Positions 1-7,177 of a DNA stretch of 11,519 nucleotides are shown one piece after another. The DNA is from Candidatus Lindowiibacteriota bacterium (GTDB lineage Bacteria; Lindowbacteria; 2-12-FULL-62-27). Position numbers and translations under genes: made by a program. The notes under the pieces were generated by a model. It saw only the letters and a program-made list of their open reading frames with translations, had not been told where the DNA came from and ran no database searches. Position 1 is the first letter of the stretch. Each line of letters starts with the position of its first letter. The stretch spans positions 1 through 11,519 of the forward strand of contig JAHFCY010000092.1 of assembly GCA_023249255.1 (NCBI GenBank), in the 5' to 3' direction.

Positions 1-1596
1 GGAATAATGCCGGTCGATGTGGTTGACCGCGATCCCCGGATTGTCGCCAAACTCGATGAGGAGTGTTTTCTGTTCAGCATCGTAGGAAACCCGGCCGCCC
101 CGGTGGTAGTCGGTCAGCCGGTAGGAATGCGGACCGTCGGGTTTGTCCCGAAGCGACGTGACGCGTTCTCCGGACAAAAGCGCGCGTCTGTAAATTCCGG
201 CCTCGTCGTCTTCGCCCTCCACGTGGATCGCGGCGGTGCCCTCGCGCTCGTGATAAGCCAGATTCAAAATCGACTCGATGATCCCGGCCGGGTCCTCAAG
301 CGTCAGGAGGGATTTGTAGACTTCCTCGACGTCCTCCGGCTCGACGCACACGTTGAGCACTTCGCTTGATTTGTACTGCGTCTGCCGGCCGATGAGATAT
401 TTGAACAGCATGTAAATCTCGTCGGCGCTCGCTTTCACCTGATGGGCCAGAAGCGTAAAAGTCTCGACGATCATGCGGCGCAGTTCTCCGTCAAACGGCG
501 ACAGGCTGTCTTTCAGGGCGGCGGGGATGAAGTGCGGCAGATAGATGAACGCGCCGGCGGATTCGAAAAACGGAATCTGGTGGATGTCGAAATTGAGAGC
601 CGGCCGTGACGGATCGTAGTGCCGTTTCCACGGCAGAGCGTAATTGCGTTTGAGAGCGCGTCCGAAATCGATGTGAGAAAATGCAAGCCGCCCGTCCGCG
701 CCGCGGTGGATCATGAGCTGGTCCGGTTTTCGGTCGTAGAGCCGGAGGTAGTAGGCCATGACGGCCTGCTTCGCAAATTCGCGCGCAATCTGGAAAACGT
801 CGTCGCGGGAGAGGTTCAGGTCGGGCGGATATTCGGTGTTGCGCAGATCCTGCAGTGTTCCGGTTTTGATTCCGCGCGGGAGAAACTCGACGCCGTTTTT
901 GCCGGGCATGAGGTCCATCATGCCGTAGACGTCCTCGATCGCGACGATGGTCGGCGCCAGGATCGGCCCGATTTTTCGCCGGACGGCGGGATCGAGCCGG
1001 CGGTTGATGAACTGGAGGGTAAACGTGATGATCGATTCGACGGCCATGTCGGTGGGTTTGAGGACGACCGAGGCTGTATTGGATTTGCCGCCGGCCCACA
1101 ATTCCGCATGGACCACGTAGAACGTGCCATGCAGGGCCGAGATCATTTCCATGTTTGAAATTTCAAGCTCGTGCGGGAAAAAGACTCCGGGAAAAAAGAG
1201 GTTTGGGCGGTTGGCCAGTTCAGCCAGAAGCCGCGGGAACCGGGTGTGGAGCTGGCGGTCGACGAATTCGCCGATGATCGAACGATAGACCGAAAATCGC
1301 CGGCTGCCGGGCGGCAGGGAGAGCAATCGCCCCTCCTGAATTTCGATGAGGCTGAAAACGTTGACCGGGAAATCCCAAGTTTCGAATTGCGTGCCGGCTC
1401 GCCGCCTGAGAAACGTCTGCGCCGGCGCTACGATCGGATCAGCCAGTTTCAGAAGCCGCCGGATGCCCTGTGCGATCGCCCCGGGCTGATCCGCGCCCTC
1501 GACAAAACTCAGCAGATCCCGAAAGCCCTCCTCATCGTCCGGATGCGGAGATGGAAACAGGGCCTGAAGATCCTGCAGAATTTCCGCCGGGGACAA
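1..1596 (-). CDS. Putative PI3/PI4-kinase-fold kinase, partial (3' end beyond window)
   Basis: An open frame of 532 codons runs from TTG at 1596 to the window edge without a stop, so the C-terminus is missing. Core motifs come in the order expected for PI3/PI4-kinase-type enzymes: a beta-rich stretch ending in VVLK (K180, candidate ATP-binding lysine), a hinge-like segment YGMMDLMPG near 224-232, a catalytic-loop-like YDRKPDQLM (D288, R289), then HIDFG (D310, F311, G312) 22 residues later. In the classical family the loop is DRHxxN; here the His is Lys and the Asn is Gln. The first 150 residues and those after about 410 match nothing I recognise. No transmembrane segment or signal peptide is visible. 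The substrate, lipid or protein, cannot be told. TTG is chosen because an in-frame TGA lies 15 bases upstream and the first in-frame ATG is only at codon 149. No ribosome binding site is visible. The frame and kinase-like motifs are well supported; function is inference. Confidence 0.7.
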   Translation of the reverse strand, partial: MSPAEILQDLQALFPSPHPDDEEGFRDLLSFVEGADQPGAIAQGIRRLLKLADPIVAPAQTFLRRRAGTQFETWDFPVNVFSLIEIQEGRLLSLPPGSRRFSVYRSIIGEFVDRQLHTRFPRLLAELANRPNLFFPGVFFPHELEISNMEMISALHGTFYVVHAELWAGGKSNTASVVLKPTDMAVESIITFTLQFINRRLDPAVRRKIGPILAPTIVAIEDVYGMMDLMPGKNGVEFLPRGIKTGTLQDLRNTEYPPDLNLSRDDVFQIAREFAKQAVMAYYLRLYDRKPDQLMIHRGADGRLAFSHIDFGRALKRNYALPWKRHYDPSRPALNFDIHQIPFFESAGAFIYLPHFIPAALKDSLSPFDGELRRMIVETFTLLAHQVKASADEIYMLFKYLIGRQTQYKSSEVLNVCVEPEDVEEVYKSLLTLEDPAGIIESILNLAYHEREGTAAIHVEGEDDEAGIYRRALLSGERVTSLRDKPDGPHSYRLTDYHRGGRVSYDAEQKTLLIEFGDNPGIAVNHIDRHYS

Positions 1597-1597
1597 A

Positions 1598-1651
1598 GTG
1601 ATATCATGATATCATGATATCATGATATATATCATGATATCATGATATCAC
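1598..1651. repeat. 54-bp palindromic array of the octamer ATATCATG
   Basis: Two perfect 23-bp inverted arms (1598-1620 and 1629-1651) flank one central 8-bp unit. Both arms are built from tandem ATATCATG/CATGATAT octamers, so the array is at once a tandem repeat and a dyad. It is almost entirely A+T between GTG and CAC ends, in a GC-rich region. It lies between the rpmB stop and the TTG start of the kinase-like gene, ending one base before that start. All three frames contain stops inside it, so it is not coding. As RNA it could fold into a long hairpin. It might act as a terminator for rpmB, a translation block, a protein-binding dyad or nothing at all. Confidence 0.9.
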
Positions 1652-1718
1652 TCGGGGTCGGGACCCGCGCGCTGCCGCCGCTCATGTCGGGCGTCGCCGG
1701 GTTCGTCCCCGGGCGCGG

Positions 1719-1910
1719 CTAGGCCGCCTTGAGGATTCTGTCCGATTTGATGCAACGGGTGCAGACCCGCACCCGTTTCGACCGTCCCTGCCGGACGATC
1801 TTGATGCGTTGAAGGTTTGGCATCCAGCGCCGCCGCGTCTTGTTGTGGGCGTGGCTGACGGCGTTGCCGCTCGCCGGCGCCTTTCCGCAAATGTCACATA
1901 CCTGGGCCAT
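1719..1910 (-). CDS. rpmB: 50S ribosomal protein bL28
   Basis: This 63-residue protein has the usual length and sequence of bL28, a small basic protein of the large ribosomal subunit. It begins [10 protein letters not shown], continues with the conserved [20 protein letters not shown] region, and ends with [15 protein letters not shown]. Cysteines C5, C8, C50 and C53 form two CxxC pairs, the zinc-binding (C+) version of L28; many bacteria have a C- form without them. The start is fixed by a strong AAGGAGG ribosome binding site ten bases upstream. It follows rodA on the same strand with a 57-bp gap that holds its own promoter, so it is probably transcribed independently of rodA as well as by readthrough. 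Confidence 0.97.
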   Translation of the reverse strand: MAQVCDICGKAPASGNAVSHAHNKTRRRWMPNLQRIKIVRQGRSKRVRVCTRCIKSDRILKAA

Positions 1911-1920
1911 GTCTGTCCTT

Positions 1921-1927
1921 CCTCCTT
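1921..1927 (-). promoter_or_regulatory. Ribosome binding site of rpmB
   Basis: AAGGAGG on the minus strand, ten bases before the ATG at 1910. It is the strongest Shine-Dalgarno match in the window and fits a highly expressed ribosomal protein gene. Confidence 0.85.
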
Positions 1928-1936
1928 AAGGCGCTC

Positions 1937-1965
1937 ACTCTATGACGACCTCCGCATTGTGTCAA
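1937..1965 (-). promoter_or_regulatory. Sigma-70-type promoter of rpmB
   Basis: On the minus strand a perfect -35 hexamer TTGACA (1965-1960) is followed, after exactly 17 bases, by TAGAGT (1942-1937), four of six matches to the -10 consensus. Transcription would start near 1930, giving a leader of about 20 bases that contains the ribosome binding site. The -35 box begins only two bases past the rodA stop codon. Confidence 0.7.
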
Positions 1966-1967
1966 CC

Positions 1968-3284
1968 TCACGCCGCCAGAAGCCGCCGGTGTCTCGCGAC
2001 CGACATCACCAGGCCCGCCATCGCCAGAAAGGCGATCTGCGCCGACCCGCCGTACGACAGCAGCGGCATCGGGATGCCGATCACGGGGAATGATCCGAGA
2101 TTCATCGCGATGCCAATCGACATGTGCACAAAAAAAAGCGTGGCCACCCCGGCCGCCACAAGACATCCAAACAGATCCGTCGCCGTTCGCGCGATTCGGA
2201 GCGCCGACGCGATCAACAGGCCGTACACCCCCATCGTGATCAGGCTTCCAAGAAATCCCCACTCCTCCGCCAGCACGCTGAACGCAAAGTCGGTCCACTG
2301 CTCCGGCAAAAATCCGAGCCGCGTCTGCGTGCCCTTCCGATATCCTTTTCCGAAAATCCCGCCGGAGCCGACCGCGATCTGCGCCTGGAGCGCCTGATAG
2401 CCCGAGCCGCGCGGATCGAGTTTGGGTTGAAAGAAACTGGCGATCCGGACTTTCTGGTGAGGTTTTAATTTTCCATAAAACACATCGCCCGACTGGATCC
2501 CCGCAAACAGAATGAACAGGCTCAGAGATATCGCGTTCAGCCAGCCCCCGCCCCGGCTGTGGCGTCGCCGAAGGTGGAGGAAGAAACTGACGACGCCGGC
2601 GGCGGCCGCAATGCCGAGGATCGGCAGGGAGTACGCCGTCGATATATATTTATGGAGGAACGGCTCCCACGTGTGTTGAATTCCCTGGCTGTAGATCCGC
2701 AACGTCGCAAAACCGCCGGCCACGGCGCCGATCGTCAACGCAACGAAGACCAGCATGTAATGCAGGTCGGCCATGTAAAGCATAGCGAAAAAGACAGGCA
2801 GATAAACCGCGGCCGTGCCCGCGTCGCCCTGAAACAGAATCAGTCCGACCGGCAGGGCAAGATACAGCACGGGGATCAACAGTCCGTAGGCCATCGAGGT
2901 TTTGCGCTCCCGTTGAATTTTTCCAAGATGCGCCGCCAGATGCACAATAAACACGCCCTTGAACAGTTCCGACGGTTGGATCGAAACAAATCCGAGCGAT
3001 ATCCACGCCCGCGTGGCCTTTACCTCGTGTCCAAGCAAGGCCGTCGCCAGCAGAACCAGATTGCCGGCCGCATAAAGAAAAAAGGAATATTTCCGAAGGT
3101 GGCGGTAGTCGACCGCCGCAAGGACGGCAAACAATACGGCGCCGACGGCCGTGGCGGCCGCCTGGCGCGGAAAAATTCCCGTCTGCGTTTCGGCCGCGCT
3201 GTAGAGATTGACGAGGCCGATCACAGTGGCCAGCGCGACGCAGAAGCAGAAGAGTGATGCGATGCGAAATTCGGGAAGCCTCAT
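1968..3284 (-). CDS. rodA: Peptidoglycan glycosyltransferase RodA (SEDS family)
   Basis: RodA polymerises lipid II into glycan strands for side-wall elongation, working in the inner membrane with a class B penicillin-binding protein. The 438-residue product has about ten hydrophobic segments, the first at about residues 8-29. SEDS signatures are present: TRAWISLGFVSIQPSELFK (94-109; W94 matches a conserved Trp), GYRKGTQTRLGFLPEQWTDF (314-333) with D332 at the catalytic Asp position, and the MNLGSFPVIGIPMPLLSYGG hallmark (394-413). The HTD seen in most members is WTD here. RodA rather than FtsW is favoured by the overall pattern (GTQ-LGFLPEQ-TDFAFSVLAEE), but the two are close paralogues. The protein is longer than E. 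coli RodA (370 residues); extra length lies around 230-250, a basic loop RRRHSRGGG. No mreBCD or PBP2 gene adjoins it. The start is fixed by an upstream in-frame stop; no ribosome binding site is evident. Confidence 0.95.
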   Translation of the reverse strand: MRLPEFRIASLFCFCVALATVIGLVNLYSAAETQTGIFPRQAAATAVGAVLFAVLAAVDYRHLRKYSFFLYAAGNLVLLATALLGHEVKATRAWISLGFVSIQPSELFKGVFIVHLAAHLGKIQRERKTSMAYGLLIPVLYLALPVGLILFQGDAGTAAVYLPVFFAMLYMADLHYMLVFVALTIGAVAGGFATLRIYSQGIQHTWEPFLHKYISTAYSLPILGIAAAAGVVSFFLHLRRRHSRGGGWLNAISLSLFILFAGIQSGDVFYGKLKPHQKVRIASFFQPKLDPRGSGYQALQAQIAVGSGGIFGKGYRKGTQTRLGFLPEQWTDFAFSVLAEEWGFLGSLITMGVYGLLIASALRIARTATDLFGCLVAAGVATLFFVHMSIGIAMNLGSFPVIGIPMPLLSYGGSAQIAFLAMAGLVMSVARHRRLLAA

Positions 3285-3290
3285 GAGGTT

Positions 3291-3319
3291 CGTATATCAG
3301 GGTTCTAAATTTGGGGCAA
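3291..3319 (-). promoter_or_regulatory. Candidate rodA promoter with extended -10
   Basis: On the minus strand TTGCCC (3319-3314) and TATACG (3296-3291) are separated by 17 bases, each four of six to consensus. TG-A before TATACG makes an extended -10. The -10 ends six bases before the rodA ATG, so transcription would start at or next to the start codon. This agrees with the lack of a ribosome binding site and suggests a leaderless or very short-leader mRNA. It rests on pattern matching only. Confidence 0.5.
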
Positions 3320-3323
3320 TTCA

Positions 3324-3329
3324 GATAAT
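3324..3329 (+). promoter_or_regulatory. Candidate -10 box for the tilS operon
   Basis: GATAAT matches five of six bases of the -10 consensus and ends nine bases before the tilS ATG. I see no convincing -35 at the right distance (GGTTCT at 17 bases). With no ribosome binding site before tilS, this too would give a leaderless or very short-leader transcript. Weak evidence. Confidence 0.35.
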
Positions 3330-3338
3330 CTTTCTGCC

Positions 3339-4352
3339 ATGACATCCCAGCGCGGATTTGTTCCGCGATTCATGCATGCGTGGCGGGACCGTCTTGCGCC
3401 GCTTGCGGGAAAACGGATCGGGATCGGCGTGTCCGGCGGCATGGACTCGGCCGTCCTCGCCGTCCTCCTCGCGCGCCTGCGCGCCGCATTGAACATCCGC
3501 CGCATCGTCCTGCTCCACCTCGACCACGGCCTTCGTCCGCCTGCGGAACGCGCCGCCGATCTGCGCGTCCTTCGCCGGCTCTCGCGGCGCCTGCGCGCGC
3601 CGCTGGTGTCGGCCCGGGTTCGCATTCGCGCGTCGTCGGCCGGGATCGAAGCGGCCGGCCGCGCTGCCCGCCTGAAATTTTTTGCACAGGCCGTCCGGCG
3701 GCGCCGGCTTGACAGCGTCGCGCTGGCCCATCACCTGGACGACCGCATCGAAACGTTTTTTTTGTTTCTCTGCCGCGGCAGCGGATCCCGCGGTCTTTCG
3801 AGTATGCGCGTGTCGGAACAGCTGGGCGGACTGACCGTGATCCGGCCGTTGCTGACGTTCACGCGATCCGAAATCCGCGCATTCGCCGATTTGGAGCGCG
3901 TCGAATTCCATGAGGACATCACGAACACCGACCGCCGGTTTTTCCGAAATCGGATCCGGCACGACCTCATCCCGCTTCTGACCTCATGGCAGCCCGGATT
4001 TCTCCGGGCGATGTCGGCCACGCTCGACGCGCTGGAGTCGGAGGATGCGGTCCTCGCGGATTTGTCCGGAGAAATTTTCCGACGTTGCGTCGTGTCTCGC
4101 GCCCGGCGCTGGATCATTCTCGACCGCGCGCGTCTTCGAGGATGGCCGCCCGGCCTTCTCGCGCGGGTCCTTCAGCGGGCCGAAATGGAACTGGGCGGAT
4201 CGGGAACATTCGGCGGCCACGAAAATCTATCGTCCGCCTCGGCCGCCCTCTCCCGCTCGACGCCCTTTTCCCTCGACCTCCCCGGCGGCATGACTCTTCG
4301 CATGTCCCGCGATCGCATCGAACTGCGTTTGCCCGCCGCCCGGGCCGATTGA
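3339..4352 (+). CDS. tilS: tRNA(Ile)-lysidine synthase TilS
   Basis: TilS attaches lysine to C34 of the CAU-anticodon tRNA-Ile, using ATP, so that the tRNA reads AUA; it is essential in nearly all bacteria. The 337-residue protein has the N-type ATP-pyrophosphatase loop SGGMDS (32-37), LDHGLRP (61-67), AHHLDDRIETFF (130-141), RPLL (169-172), RSEIR (176-180) and NTDRRFFRNRIRHDLIPLL (196-214), all family signatures. It ends with LPGGMTLRMSRDRIELRL, the close of the substrate-binding domain, and lacks the extra C-terminal domain of longer TilS proteins such as that of E. coli. A second Met at codon 12 is an alternative start; the first is kept because it is close to the -10-like box, but there is no ribosome binding site for either. 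A run of eight T lies at 3756-3763 within the frame. It heads the plus-strand operon. Confidence 0.95.
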   Translation: MTSQRGFVPRFMHAWRDRLAPLAGKRIGIGVSGGMDSAVLAVLLARLRAALNIRRIVLLHLDHGLRPPAERAADLRVLRRLSRRLRAPLVSARVRIRASSAGIEAAGRAARLKFFAQAVRRRRLDSVALAHHLDDRIETFFLFLCRGSGSRGLSSMRVSEQLGGLTVIRPLLTFTRSEIRAFADLERVEFHEDITNTDRRFFRNRIRHDLIPLLTSWQPGFLRAMSATLDALESEDAVLADLSGEIFRRCVVSRARRWIILDRARLRGWPPGLLARVLQRAEMELGGSGTFGGHENLSSASAALSRSTPFSLDLPGGMTLRMSRDRIELRLPAARAD

Positions 4353-4385
4353 CATCGACCGCCGAGGTGATAGCGTGGATGGATT

Positions 4386-4952
4386 ATGAATTCGAAGGTT
4401 GAGGACGTCATGGACCGCGTGGTCTTCGATGCGTCGGCGATTCAGAAGGCGGTGAACGCGATCGGCGTGCGAATTTCCGCGGATTATCGCGGCAAAAATC
4501 CCCTGCTGGTCGGGATCCTGCGCGGCGCCTACATGTTCCTGTCCGATTTATCCCGGGCGTTGACCATTCCTCACACGGTCGATTTCATGGCCGTGTCCAG
4601 TTACGGTTCCGGTACCAGCACGTCGGGCATCGTCCGGATCGAAAGTGATCTTCGGATCAACGTCGAGGGCCGGCATGTGGTGATCGTCGAAGATGTTGTC
4701 GACACGGGGCTGACGCTCAGCCAGTTGAAAAAAACCCTGGAAGCCCGGCATCCGCTTTCCGTGAAATTCTGCGTGCTTCTGGACAAACCGACCCGCCGGA
4801 AAGTCCCTCTCGTGCCCGATTACACCGGCCTTACGGCGCCGGACGCGTTTCTGGTCGGATACGGACTTGATTATCTTGAATATTTCCGCGGAATACCGTA
4901 CATTTTCTCCATCAAACCGGAATTGGTTCAGTCCGAACCCGCATCCAGGTAA
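4386..4952 (+). CDS. hpt: Hypoxanthine phosphoribosyltransferase
   Basis: Purine salvage enzyme joining hypoxanthine (and often guanine) to PRPP to give IMP or GMP, cytosolic. The 188 residues match the usual size. Seen in order: LVGILRGAYMFLSDL (41-55), the flexible loop VSSYGSGTSTSG (70-81), the PRPP-binding motif VVIVEDVVDTGLTL (98-111) with the paired acidic residues E102-D103, LLDKPTRRKV (131-140) with the base-contacting Lys, and FLVGYGLDYLEYFRGIPYI (155-173). The start follows GAGGTGA at 4364-4370 with 15 bases of spacing, longer than ideal; GGATGG nearer the ATG may help. A later Met at codon 9 is possible. It lies 33 bp after tilS and 15 bp before ftsH, the same tilS-hprT-ftsH order as in Bacillus subtilis, where TilS and HprT have been reported to influence ftsH expression. 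Confidence 0.95.
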   Translation: MNSKVEDVMDRVVFDASAIQKAVNAIGVRISADYRGKNPLLVGILRGAYMFLSDLSRALTIPHTVDFMAVSSYGSGTSTSGIVRIESDLRINVEGRHVVIVEDVVDTGLTLSQLKKTLEARHPLSVKFCVLLDKPTRRKVPLVPDYTGLTAPDAFLVGYGLDYLEYFRGIPYIFSIKPELVQSEPASR

Positions 4953-4967
4953 ACGGCAGGTGAGTTG

Positions 4968-7169
4968 ATGGCTCAGGGGTTCAAGTTCGGAGGATTTCTC
5001 TGGATCATCCTGTTCGTGGCGCTGGCGCTGGTCTACACTTCGATGAACACCAACGCGCCGGGCAGTCCGAAGGAGATTCCATTCAGCGAATTCCGTCAGC
5101 AGGTCGAGGCCGGCCAGATCAAATCGGTCACGGTTGTTCCGCAGGAGGGCAAGATCACCGGCCAGCGGGAGAACGCGCCCGAGGTCTACGCCTGGCTTGC
5201 GGCGATGCCGGATGAAAAAATGCTGGAATTTCTCGACAAGGCTCACGTGCCGTACAGCGCCAAGAAACCGGACGACCGCCTGTGGCGCGAGCTTGTGCTG
5301 TCCGTCGTCCCCGTCCTGCTCATCATCTTCACGTTCGCCTACATGATCTACCGTCAGATGCAGGGTCCCGGTAAATCGGCGCTGTCGTTCGGAAAATCGC
5401 GCGCGAAAATGTTCATGGAAAAAGATTCGAAGATCACATTCGAGGATGTCGCGGGCTGCGAGGAGTCGAAACGCGAACTTCAGGAGGTCATCGAATTTTT
5501 GAAGGATCCGAAAAAATTCACGAAGTTGGGCGGGAAAATTCCCAAAGGCGTTCTTCTGGTCGGGCCGCCGGGCACGGGCAAGACGCTCCTGGCGCGCGCG
5601 GTGGCCGGGGAGGCTGCCGTGCCGTTTTTTTCTATCTCCGGATCCGATTTCGTCGAAATGTTCGTTGGCGTGGGCGCGTCGCGGGTCCGCGATCTTTTTG
5701 AGCAGGGCAAAAAAAACGCGCCCTGCATCATTTTCATCGACGAGATCGACGCCGTGGGCCGGCACCGGGGCGCGGGGTTGGGCGGCGGCCATGACGAGCG
5801 CGAGCAGACCTTGAACGCTTTGCTTGTCGAGATGGACGGATTCGAAACCAAGGAGGGCGTCATCATCATCGCCGCGACAAACCGGCCCGACGTTCTCGAC
5901 TCGGCGCTCCTCCGGCCCGGACGGTTCGACCGCCGGATCATCGTTGATCTGCCCGACGTGAAAGGCCGGACCGGCATCCTTCAGGTTCACACGAAAAAAA
6001 TTCCGCTGTCCGGCGACGTCGACCTGCTTCTGGTTGCCAAGGGCGCGCCGGGATTCACGGGCGCCGAGCTGGCGAACCTCGTGAACGAGGCGGCGTTGCT
6101 TGCCGCGCGGAGGGACAAGCAAAAAGTCTCGATGATCGAGTTTGACGAGGCGAAAGACAAGGTGCTCATGGGGCCGGAACGCAAGAGTCTCGTTCTCTCG
6201 GAAGCCGACAAAAATGTCACGGCCTACCACGAAGCCGGCCACGCGCTGGTTGCGCATTTCATGCCGGCCGCCAGTCCTCTCCACAAAATCAGCATCATCC
6301 CCCGCGGCCGCGCGCTCGGCGTCACGCAACAACTTCCGGACGAGGACAAATACATGCATCCCAAATCGTACTGGCTGGCCGAGGTGTCGGTGTGTCTCGG
6401 CGGGCGGATCGCCGAGGAGATCGTACTGAAGGACGTGTCGATCGGCGCGGCAAACGACCTGGAGCGGGCCACGAACATTTCGCGAAAAATGGTCTGCGAG
6501 TGGGGCATGAGCGAGAACCTCGGCCTCATCTCGTATGGCCAGCGGAACGAAAATGTTTTTCTCGGCCGGGATTTCGCCTGGCACACCGAATACAGCGATG
6601 AGACGGCCAAAAAAATAGACGAGGATGTCCGCTCGATCATTCACGAGTCATACGTCCGCGCGCGCCGAGTCATCGAGGAGCACCGCCCCACGCTTGACCG
6701 CCTTGCCGCCGCGCTTCTCCGGTATGAAGTTCTCGACGCGGAACAGATCAAGGTGATCATGAGCGGCGTGTCGCTGGAGGAGCCGGAGGAGAGCGAGGGC
6801 GAGCCATCTTTCTTTCGCGTCCGGTCAGTCAAGGAGGACAGCCGCCTGCGGCTGACCGTCCACGCGCCGAAAATTGCGCCCGCCCTCTTTGATCCCGGCT
6901 CCGGCATCGACGCAGACTTCAAGGCCGCCATTCGAAAAGCGATGCGGGAGATGCACGCCTTTATCGCCGCCGCCGAGGGCCGGTACCGGATCACGCTCCA
7001 GGCTGCGGCCGAATCCGACCGCCAGAGTCTCGCCCGGCACATCTGCGACCGCTACGGCTTTCCGGCCGAAAAAATAGAAACCGCCATGATCGATGCCGAC
7101 GCCAACGGCGCCGCCTGCCACATTCTGGTGGAACTCGTTCCCGTCGCCGTCTCTCCCTCGTCCGTCTGA
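4968..7169 (+). CDS. ftsH: ATP-dependent zinc metalloprotease FtsH with C-terminal extension
   Basis: Membrane-anchored AAA+ protease that extracts and degrades membrane and regulatory proteins as a hexamer. Seen in 733 residues: TM1 (8-25), a periplasmic domain (about 30-107), TM2 (109-127), Walker A GPPGTGKT (199-206), pore-loop FVG (232-234), Walker B IIFIDEID (254-261), second region of homology with arginine fingers R316 and R319, zinc site HEAGH (421-425) and the third metal ligand D497. The protease domain ends near residue 600. About 130 further residues follow an acidic linker (603-612); this tail is not part of ordinary FtsH and I do not recognise it. Start: ATG at 4968 has GGCAGGTGAG upstream; the TTG just before it (4965) is a less likely start. 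It follows hpt by 15 bp and precedes folP by 8 bp. An A-tract at 5709-5716 codes two lysines. Confidence 0.96.
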   Translation: MAQGFKFGGFLWIILFVALALVYTSMNTNAPGSPKEIPFSEFRQQVEAGQIKSVTVVPQEGKITGQRENAPEVYAWLAAMPDEKMLEFLDKAHVPYSAKKPDDRLWRELVLSVVPVLLIIFTFAYMIYRQMQGPGKSALSFGKSRAKMFMEKDSKITFEDVAGCEESKRELQEVIEFLKDPKKFTKLGGKIPKGVLLVGPPGTGKTLLARAVAGEAAVPFFSISGSDFVEMFVGVGASRVRDLFEQGKKNAPCIIFIDEIDAVGRHRGAGLGGGHDEREQTLNALLVEMDGFETKEGVIIIAATNRPDVLDSALLRPGRFDRRIIVDLPDVKGRTGILQVHTKKIPLSGDVDLLLVAKGAPGFTGAELANLVNEAALLAARRDKQKVSMIEFDEAKDKVLMGPERKSLVLSEADKNVTAYHEAGHALVAHFMPAASPLHKISIIPRGRALGVTQQLPDEDKYMHPKSYWLAEVSVCLGGRIAEEIVLKDVSIGAANDLERATNISRKMVCEWGMSENLGLISYGQRNENVFLGRDFAWHTEYSDETAKKIDEDVRSIIHESYVRARRVIEEHRPTLDRLAAALLRYEVLDAEQIKVIMSGVSLEEPEESEGEPSFFRVRSVKEDSRLRLTVHAPKIAPALFDPGSGIDADFKAAIRKAMREMHAFIAAAEGRYRITLQAAAESDRQSLARHICDRYGFPAEKIETAMIDADANGAACHILVELVPVAVSPSSV

Positions 7170-7177
7170 TTCCTGTG

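Noticed and set aside
619-1158. A 179-codon plus-strand frame overlapping the kinase-like gene
   Set aside because: The opposite strand is open for 532 codons with kinase-type motifs and plausible protein composition, whereas this frame shows nothing recognisable.
1598-1651. CRISPR array or transposon terminal repeats
   Set aside because: Units are 8 bp with no spacers, and there is no transposase or target duplication beside them.
1695-1715. GC-rich inverted repeat just after rpmB, considered as an intrinsic terminator
   Set aside because: The stem is short with a bulge and is not followed by a U-run on the minus strand.
3756-3763. Run of eight T in tilS, possible slippage or sequencing-error site
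   Set aside because: The frame is intact on both sides and conserved motifs flank it at normal spacing.
5711-5717. Slippery heptamer A-AAA-AAC in the ftsH frame, which could allow a -1 frameshift
   Set aside because: It lies just before the Walker B motif, a shift would meet a stop within about 26 codons, and lysine A-runs are common across this window. No reason to think it is used.
4548-6644. A 698-codon open frame antisense to hpt and ftsH
   Set aside because: The plus strand carries FtsH with every catalytic motif. The antisense product is Arg/Asp/His-rich, without recognisable domains, as expected from the complement of GC-rich coding DNA.
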